Shown here piece after piece: positions 59,365 to 64,000 of a stretch of DNA of 64,000 nt. Where the stretch lies: contig PYGH01000010.1 in the NCBI GenBank assembly GCA_003014445.1, positions 1 to 64,000 of the forward strand. The letters run 5' to 3'. Each line of letters begins with the position of its first letter. Within the stretch, counting starts at the first letter, position 1. Origin of the DNA: Fusobacterium naviforme. GTDB taxonomy: Bacteria; Bacillota; Clostridia; Lachnospirales; Lachnospiraceae. Below the pieces are notes generated by a model. The model did not search any database. It was not told where the DNA came from and worked only from the letters and a program-made list of their open reading frames with translations. Both the position numbers and the translations under genes were made by a program.

Positions 59365-60389
59365 TGCGCAGTAATTTTTTTAGACAATTGGAGGAACTGA
59401 ATCCAAATGCGGAGAATCGCACATTGACGGTGCTGTCCGGCGAGAGGAGGGGGCTTCGCTTTCTCTATTCCGGTGGGAAGCAGCTCTTTCCGAAGGCGGG
59501 GGAGGCCGCTTCACCTGTGAGCGCGGAGGAGTATGCGGCGCTTCCGGTGCGGGCGGCGCTGGTGACGGAGAGCGGAGAGCGCATTTACACGGAGCTTCTC
59601 ACACAGGAGAAACAGCTCATCATCTGCGGCGGAGGACACGTCTCGCTGCCAATTATTCGTATGGCGCGCATGCTCGACTTTCGTGTGACGGTGCTGGAGG
59701 ACCGGGAGGAATTTGCGGAGCACGCAAGAGCGGCCGGAGCTTCTAAAGTGCGCTGCGGAAGCTATGAGACTCTGCTTGAAGAGATCCCGGGCGGCGCGGA
59801 CACCTTCTTTGTGATCGTGACGCGCGCCCATCGCTTTGATCTAGACTGTCTGCGGGTGATTCTCCGGAAGCCCTGCGCCTATATCGGGATGATGGGCAGC
59901 AAGCGGAGGGTTGCAATGGTGATGCATACGCTCTCTGAGGAGGGAGTGCCCCGGGAACTGCTGGAGACCGTTCACTCGCCGATCGGTCTGAAGATTGAGG
60001 CGGAAACTCCGGAGGAGATCGCAGTCTCTGTCATCGCAGAGATTATTGCGGTAAAGAACCGGAATCCGCAGAGCTTCGGCTATCCGGCAGAACTGCTCTC
60101 AGAACTTCAGGGTGAGGAGAGAGAGGATTGCGTGCTTGCGACGATTATCGCTCGGCGCGGTGCAGCGCCGAGAACCACGGGCACCAAGATGCTTATTTTT
60201 AAGGATCGCACGGTCGGAACCATAGGAGGCGGCTGCGCGGAGGGCTGGGTTCTCGCGACTGCGCAGGATATGCTGAGCGGGAGCGGAGAGACATTTTGCA
60301 GCGAGCGTCTGGATCTGAAGGCTATGGCTGAGGAGGAGGAGAGCATGGTCTGCGGCGGGGAGATAGAAGTTCTGCTGGAGTGCTTGTAA
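59361..60389 (+). CDS. XdhC/CoxI-family protein with reversed domain order
   Basis: A 342-residue protein with the two domains of XdhC molybdenum-enzyme chaperones but in the opposite order. First, after about 80 unassigned residues, the Rossmann domain (LIICGGGHVSLPIIRMARML, then IGMMGSKRRVAMV); second, the CoxI-type domain (VLATIIARRGAAPRTTGTKML, TIGGGCAEGWV). XdhC inserts sulfurated molybdenum cofactor into xanthine-type dehydrogenases. None of those enzymes is encoded nearby. ATGA overlap with trpZ makes it part of the tryptophan transport operon. Confidence 0.82.
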   Translation: MMRSNFFRQLEELNPNAENRTLTVLSGERRGLRFLYSGGKQLFPKAGEAASPVSAEEYAALPVRAALVTESGERIYTELLTQEKQLIICGGGHVSLPIIRMARMLDFRVTVLEDREEFAEHARAAGASKVRCGSYETLLEEIPGGADTFFVIVTRAHRFDLDCLRVILRKPCAYIGMMGSKRRVAMVMHTLSEEGVPRELLETVHSPIGLKIEAETPEEIAVSVIAEIIAVKNRNPQSFGYPAELLSELQGEEREDCVLATIIARRGAAPRTTGTKMLIFKDRTVGTIGGGCAEGWVLATAQDMLSGSGETFCSERLDLKAMAEEEESMVCGGEIEVLLECL

Positions 60390-60462
60390 AGAGAGAAGAA
60401 AACGTATACAGTATGGTTAGTGACAGCATATTGTGTGTGACAAATCTGAAGAGATCGGGATA

Positions 60463-61467
60463 ATGATGGGGAGACGGAACAGAAAGAAGAGGGGCGCGCA
60501 GACATTCCCGGGAGTGGCTGCGCTTCTTTTCGTATTTATCCTTGCGCTGCTGCTCATGCTGCAGCTGAGGCGGGAGCTCCGTAACAGCCGGGTTTATTCA
60601 GATTCTGTGGAGAAGTGGCGCCCCAGCGTGGAGCGCTGTGCAAAGCAGGAACATATTCCCCTCTATACGGACTGCCTCCTTGCGATCATGCAGGTGGAGT
60701 CCAATGGCGAGACGGATGATGTGATGCAGTCGAGCGAATCGCTGGGGCTCGAGCCGAATGCGCTGGATTCCGAGGCCTCAATTGCGCAGGGCTGCGCCTA
60801 CTTTGCGATGCTGGTGCGCAGTGCGGAGAGCAACTATCTGGATCTCCAGAGCACAATTCAGGCTTATAATTTCGGCAAGGGTTATCTCTATTATGTGGCC
60901 TCAAATGGGGGCAGACACAGCAGAGAGCTGGCAGAGCAGTTTGCAGCGGAGCAGTCCGGCGGGGTGAAGAAGCAGTACAGAAATCCTGTGGCGCTGGAGG
61001 CAAATGGCGGGTGGCGCTATGCCTACGGAAATATGTTTTATGCAGAGCTGGTGAATGAGCTGCTTGATATGAGGAGAAAAGAGATGGAACTGAGTATTGT
61101 TTCGACTTTACTGGTGCTGCTGGCGGCGGGAGAGAGCGCTGTATTGGCGGCGCTGGAGCTCATTCTGCCGCATTCTGCGCTGAGCGCACAGCTCCTGCGT
61201 CTCGGAGAGCGGGAGCTGAAACGGCACAGCGTGCAGAAGCTGGTCCGGAACAGAGGGCTGCAGCACGGGATGGCGGCACTGCTTCTGCTCTATGGCTGCT
61301 TCGCGTCCTCCAACCCGCGGGAGTTCTGCGCGGCGGTGCTCGTCGCGCTGCTGGCATCGGCCTTTTACGGCGCGCTGAGTCTGGATCCGCTTATGCTGTT
61401 CTGGCAGGGAGGCCCCGCAGCGGTAGCGCTGACGAGTATACTGCTGACGAGTGGTCTGCCGTACTGA
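60463..61467 (+). CDS. Lysozyme-like muramidase fused to a DUF1304 membrane domain
   Basis: The 334 residues begin with a basic stretch and a membrane helix (about 15-35), then a CwlT/T4-like lysozyme domain (about 60-205) with the catalytic Glu in LAIMQVESNGETDD and AYNFGKGYLYYV. The rest (about 208-334) is DUF1304, a four-helix membrane protein normally encoded alone (MELSIVSTLLVLLAAGESAV, ERELKRHSVQKLVRNRG). At 61084 an ATG at the exact start of DUF1304 has GAGGAG seven bases upstream, so the membrane part could also be made alone. The outer ATG at 60463 follows GAGATCGGGATA. Confidence 0.75.
   Translation: MMGRRNRKKRGAQTFPGVAALLFVFILALLLMLQLRRELRNSRVYSDSVEKWRPSVERCAKQEHIPLYTDCLLAIMQVESNGETDDVMQSSESLGLEPNALDSEASIAQGCAYFAMLVRSAESNYLDLQSTIQAYNFGKGYLYYVASNGGRHSRELAEQFAAEQSGGVKKQYRNPVALEANGGWRYAYGNMFYAELVNELLDMRRKEMELSIVSTLLVLLAAGESAVLAALELILPHSALSAQLLRLGERELKRHSVQKLVRNRGLQHGMAALLLLYGCFASSNPREFCAAVLVALLASAFYGALSLDPLMLFWQGGPAAVALTSILLTSGLPY
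61084..61467 (+). CDS. DUF1304 membrane protein, possible independent start within the fusion
   Basis: A 127-residue product, the normal DUF1304 length, starting at ATG 61084 with GAGGAG (61071-61076) at seven bases. It is in the same frame as the upstream lysozyme domain with no stop between them. The ribosome site argues that it is, or recently was, a separate gene. Confidence 0.5.
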   Translation: MELSIVSTLLVLLAAGESAVLAALELILPHSALSAQLLRLGERELKRHSVQKLVRNRGLQHGMAALLLLYGCFASSNPREFCAAVLVALLASAFYGALSLDPLMLFWQGGPAAVALTSILLTSGLPY

Positions 61468-61469
61468 AA

Positions 61470-61997
61470 TCAGCTTTTGGTATTTACTGCTTTGGGAAGT
61501 GCGTGCAGGGTGTTTCGGACATAAAACTTTGTGCAGCAGGAGATGAGAACGGACTTCAGCAGATAGACTCTGTCGTTTTCGGCAGTGATATCCTGAAAGT
61601 CCTTTTTTTCTTTGATACAGTACAGGACTGCCTCAAAGAGCTTGCAGAAACTGTTGTAGGCAGTGGAGAGCTTTGTGTTGTCCAGTGCGATGTCAATCAG
61701 AGCGGAAATATCCTGTATGCTGTATACCTGCTTCAGGATGCAGAGAACCATGAGTGTTGCCACCTGTGTGCGGGTGTACTGCTTTTTAACCGGCGCAGGA
61801 ATGATCTTCATCTTGACGTAATTGTTCAGCATGGCTCCGGTCAGTATCCCGGTGTCCCGCTTGCGTCCGGATTCGGGGTGCGAGCCGAGTACTGGTTCAA
61901 GTACCTGGGTGATCAGAGTTACGACCTGATCAGAGTAGAGCTCAATGCTTGGAAGCTCTGTCCAGCGCGGCAGAATCTGTGGCATTTCCTGGTTCAT
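61470..61997 (-). CDS. DUF1836 family protein
   Basis: A 175-residue protein of the DUF1836 family of Firmicutes: PRWTELPSIELYSDQVV, LTGAMLNNYVKMKIIPAPVKKQYTRTQVATLM, VYSIQDISALI. The family has a MerR-like winged helix-turn-helix core, so DNA binding is probable. Start at ATG 61997 behind AAGGAGG (an adjacent ATG at 62000 is too close to it). It is convergent with the lysozyme fusion, with a two-base gap. Confidence 0.85.
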   Translation of the reverse strand: MNQEMPQILPRWTELPSIELYSDQVVTLITQVLEPVLGSHPESGRKRDTGILTGAMLNNYVKMKIIPAPVKKQYTRTQVATLMVLCILKQVYSIQDISALIDIALDNTKLSTAYNSFCKLFEAVLYCIKEKKDFQDITAENDRVYLLKSVLISCCTKFYVRNTLHALPKAVNTKS

Positions 61998-62071
61998 CAT
62001 AACCTCCTTATAGTGAAGAATATTGTATGACTTCAGAATTGGAAGAAAATGAAAAACTTGCGGGTATCGCT

Positions 62072-62581
62072 TCAGGCTGTTTTGAGTATGCGCTTTTCTG
62101 CCATGGCCTTAAGGCGTCTGCGCATCGCGGAGAAGCCGGAGAGTACCTCATAGGAGGCGACGAGCTTATCCGCCATAATCAAGGTGAAGGCGAGGCGGCT
62201 GGTGGGGAGATGCAGCGAAAGAGGAAACATATGTGCGCGTATCGCTCTGTCTTCTTCCTGTGTCAGGCCGAAAAGTCTGCCTGCATTGTCCGCGGCCTCC
62301 TCAGGATGATAGAAGCAGTAGAGTCCCGGATGATCATTTTTCTGATAATAATTTACATAGCAGAGATCGTGAAGCAGGCCGATCTTTACGGCGCTTTCGA
62401 CATCCACCCCGGTCTTTTCGGAGAGCCATATCATGCACACTGCAACGCGGAGACAATGGTCATAGGTGTTGGTGTAGACATGACGCGGAAAGTCCAGCAG
62501 GCGGCGGAAGTCCTCGCTCTCAAGAATCTGCCGTGCGGCGGGAGCATTTTCCAGCACATAGTTTCTGTAGTCTTCGTTCAT
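62072..62581 (-). CDS. HD-domain phosphohydrolase-like protein
   Basis: A 169-residue HD-domain protein. His in TNTYDHCLRVAV, the HD pair in KIGLLHDLCYVNYY, and a later HM in RAHMFPLSLHLP form the metal site. Relatives are annotated as uncharacterised HD hydrolases. The ATG at 62581 follows GGAGTG; the frame opens at 62620. It is divergent from the glycosyltransferase, with a palindrome between. Confidence 0.8.
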   Translation of the reverse strand: MNEDYRNYVLENAPAARQILESEDFRRLLDFPRHVYTNTYDHCLRVAVCMIWLSEKTGVDVESAVKIGLLHDLCYVNYYQKNDHPGLYCFYHPEEAADNAGRLFGLTQEEDRAIRAHMFPLSLHLPTSRLAFTLIMADKLVASYEVLSGFSAMRRRLKAMAEKRILKTA

Positions 62582-62604
62582 AGGCACTCCAAATGGTATG
62601 AGAA

Positions 62605-62649
62605 GCTTTGCAGACCGCATATTGCGGCCTGCAAAGCAGTTGATATAAT
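62605..62649 (+). promoter_or_regulatory. Promoter with overlapping palindrome between the HD gene and the glycosyltransferase
   Basis: TTGCGG (62622-62627), 16-base spacer, TATAAT (62644-62649) with an upstream TGA (extended -10). GCTTTGCAG (62605-62613) and CTGCAAAGC (62629-62637), with inner CCGCA/TGCGG, form a 33-base dyad covering the -35 and spacer. It may be an operator for either divergent gene. Confidence 0.55.
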
Positions 62650-62827
62650 CTAGAGTTTTCAGTATAGCCCAGATTTTCAGGGAGAGCTAGAGTTTTACAT
62701 AAATTTAAGAAATGAACAGCTCTTGCAGGGCGGAGGTCTGCGCAGTACGCTATATACAGAAGAGAAGCTGCAGCCTGTCCCGCAGGGCAGATCTGCTTTT
62801 ATTTCCAGCTACAGGGAGGAAATGAAC

Positions 62828-64000
62828 ATGCCAAAAGTTTCAATTATCATACCGGTCTATAACGCAGAGCAGGTATTGGAGCGCTGTGTGGACAGCGTGC
62901 TCGCTCAGGAATTTAAGGACTTTGAGCTGCTCCTCATGGACGACGGGAGCACAGATGGTACGGCGGCGATTTGCGACGCCTATGCGGAGCGGGACGGCCG
63001 GGTCAGGGTGATACATAAAGAGAACAGTGGTGTCTCCGACACGAGAAATCAGGCGCTGCGTCTGGCGGGAGGGGAATATCTTCAGTTTCTCGACGCGGAC
63101 GACTGGATTACGCCTGAGGCGACGCGTCTCTTTGTCCGAGCAGCGGAGGAGAGCGGAGCAGAGCTGGTGGTCTCAGATTTTTACCGTGTGGTGAAGAACT
63201 GGAGCTCACACAAGGGTTCGATTGAGGAGGAGGGGGTACTCACGCGGGAGCAGTTTGCGGACTGGATGGCAAAGAGCCCTGCGGATTACTATTACGGCGT
63301 GCTCTGGAACAAGCTTTACCGCCGTGCCCTTGTGGAGCGCCATCAGCTGCGCATGGATCCGGAGCTTCGCTGGTGCGAGGACTTTATCTTCAATCTGGAA
63401 TATATACTTCATACAAAGCACATCTGCATTCTGCGCGTGCCGCTCTATTACTACGTGAAGACAGAGGGCTCGCTCGTGCAGCGGGGCTTGAATATCGGCA
63501 GTATTGTCCGCATGAAGCTGAATGTGATCGAATACTACTCGAAGTTTTATAAAAACATATACAGCGAGGATGATTATCAGTGGAAGCGTGCGGAGGTCTA
63601 CAGCTTCCTGCTGGACTACTCTCATGACGACATGGTGATTCCCATGCTTCCCGGAAGTCAGAGGCTGGGGAAGGAGCGGACGCTGGCGCTGCATGAGCTG
63701 CGGGAGCGCAATGTCTGGATTCACAGCTACTATGAGAACAGGCTCATGCGGAGAATGCTGGAAATTGCCGCAAAACGCCTCGACCTTGACTACAAAGATG
63801 CCTGTGCTATGATGTTTTTAGAGAGCTTTAGCTGTGTGGAGAGTCTCAGGGAGTTTGCGGAATGTGTGGCGCTTCCGCCCGTTGCGGCGGCCGCACTTCT
63901 GGAGAGACTGGCACTGAAGGGCTATGTCAGGACAGAGCTCGGACGTCCTGCGAGCGCGCAGCTCACAGAGAATGCGGCAGAGCTGATTGCCGTGCTGAAG
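62828..64000 (+). CDS. Family 2 glycosyltransferase with a winged-helix-like C-terminus (runs off the right edge)
   Basis: At least 391 residues. The N-terminal GT2 domain has VSIIIPVYNAEQVLERCVDS, LLLMDDGSTDGTAAI, GVSDTRNQAL and LDADDWITP (the DXD metal-binding type), typical of capsule or wall-polysaccharide transferases. The middle (about 100-320) continues the usual GT2 accessory region. The end (about 330-391) reads CVALPPVAAAALLERLALKGYVRTELGRPASAQLTENAAELI, which looks like a MarR-type winged helix (helices, recognition helix, wing). The start at 62828 is eight bases behind AGGGAGG. The true end is outside the window. Confidence 0.8.
   Translation, partial: MPKVSIIIPVYNAEQVLERCVDSVLAQEFKDFELLLMDDGSTDGTAAICDAYAERDGRVRVIHKENSGVSDTRNQALRLAGGEYLQFLDADDWITPEATRLFVRAAEESGAELVVSDFYRVVKNWSSHKGSIEEEGVLTREQFADWMAKSPADYYYGVLWNKLYRRALVERHQLRMDPELRWCEDFIFNLEYILHTKHICILRVPLYYYVKTEGSLVQRGLNIGSIVRMKLNVIEYYSKFYKNIYSEDDYQWKRAEVYSFLLDYSHDDMVIPMLPGSQRLGKERTLALHELRERNVWIHSYYENRLMRRMLEIAAKRLDLDYKDACAMMFLESFSCVESLREFAECVALPPVAAAALLERLALKGYVRTELGRPASAQLTENAAELIAVLK

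Noticed and set aside
61503-62653. Plus-strand open frames opposite DUF1836 and the HD protein
   Set aside because: Shadows; the minus-strand genes have clear families and ribosome sites.

Overview
The window reads as one contiguous piece of chromosome from a GC-rich member of the Clostridia, most likely Lachnospiraceae. The reasons are the gene families and their sequence style (TrpXYZ transporter behind a T-box, DUF1836, DUF1304, YitT/YczE proteins, HemZ, a choline-binding-type surface protein), anaerobic enzymes (class III ribonucleotide reductase NrdD/NrdG, oxygen-independent coproporphyrinogen oxidase, anaerobic cobalamin route), strong AGGAGG ribosome sites and many GTG starts. Assignment below the family is not possible from the sequence alone. 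Most of the window is ordinary core and accessory chromosome; the only clear transposable element is a piece of an IS256-type transposase at the left edge.

Layout. 1-5.8 kb: transposase end, LD-carboxypeptidase, 2-hydroxycarboxylate transporter, a radical-SAM-family protein that has lost its cluster cysteines, an SDR reductase and thioredoxin reductase. 6-9.1 kb: a secreted barnase-type ribonuclease, RecJ and Apt. 9.3-15.9 kb: a tightly overlapping cobalamin operon (cobO-cbiD-cbiJ/E/T fusion-cbiA-cobU-cobS). 16-24 kb: RelA/SpoT, an MBL hydrolase, HemZ, a block of repeats, HisS and AspS. 24-30 kb: an OmpR-type two-component system, then NrdD/NrdG behind tandem NrdR boxes. 30-36 kb: an EamA protein, enolase and a 1314-residue surface protein. 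36-44.5 kb: YeiH with its LysR regulator, an ArsC-like protein, a broken AzlC with intact AzlD, threonine aldolase with YczE, a DUF134-NifX fusion next to a damaged ferredoxin, an orphan HicB, an ABC-F ATPase and tRNA-Leu(AAG). 45-53.5 kb: divergent bioB/bioY around a BirA operator, YitT, Lon, a membrane-anchored flavin reductase and acyltransferase-like membrane proteins. 54.5-64 kb: flavodoxin and TrmD, the T-box-controlled trpXYZ-xdhC operon interrupted by a repeat element, a lysozyme-DUF1304 fusion, DUF1836, an HD protein and a glycosyltransferase running off the right edge.

How the parts work together. Cobalamin synthesis is only partly represented: cobinamide adenosylation, amidation and nucleotide-loop assembly are here, but most ring methyltransferases must be elsewhere. 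Biotin synthesis and uptake share one predicted BirA site. Tryptophan uptake is predicted to respond to uncharged tRNA-Trp.

Several genes show recent decay: an in-frame internal deletion in azlC, a one-base loss at the start of a ferredoxin gene, and lost catalytic cysteines in a radical-SAM homologue and in an ArsC-like protein. The most unusual non-coding features are three families of structured repeats (20.5, 36.0 and 57.3 kb); two of them contain long perfect or covarying hairpins. No obvious new defence or mobile system was found. The best leads are the repeat families, the cysteine-less radical-SAM homologue, the lysozyme-DUF1304 fusion with a built-in internal start, and the glycosyltransferase with a winged-helix-like tail.
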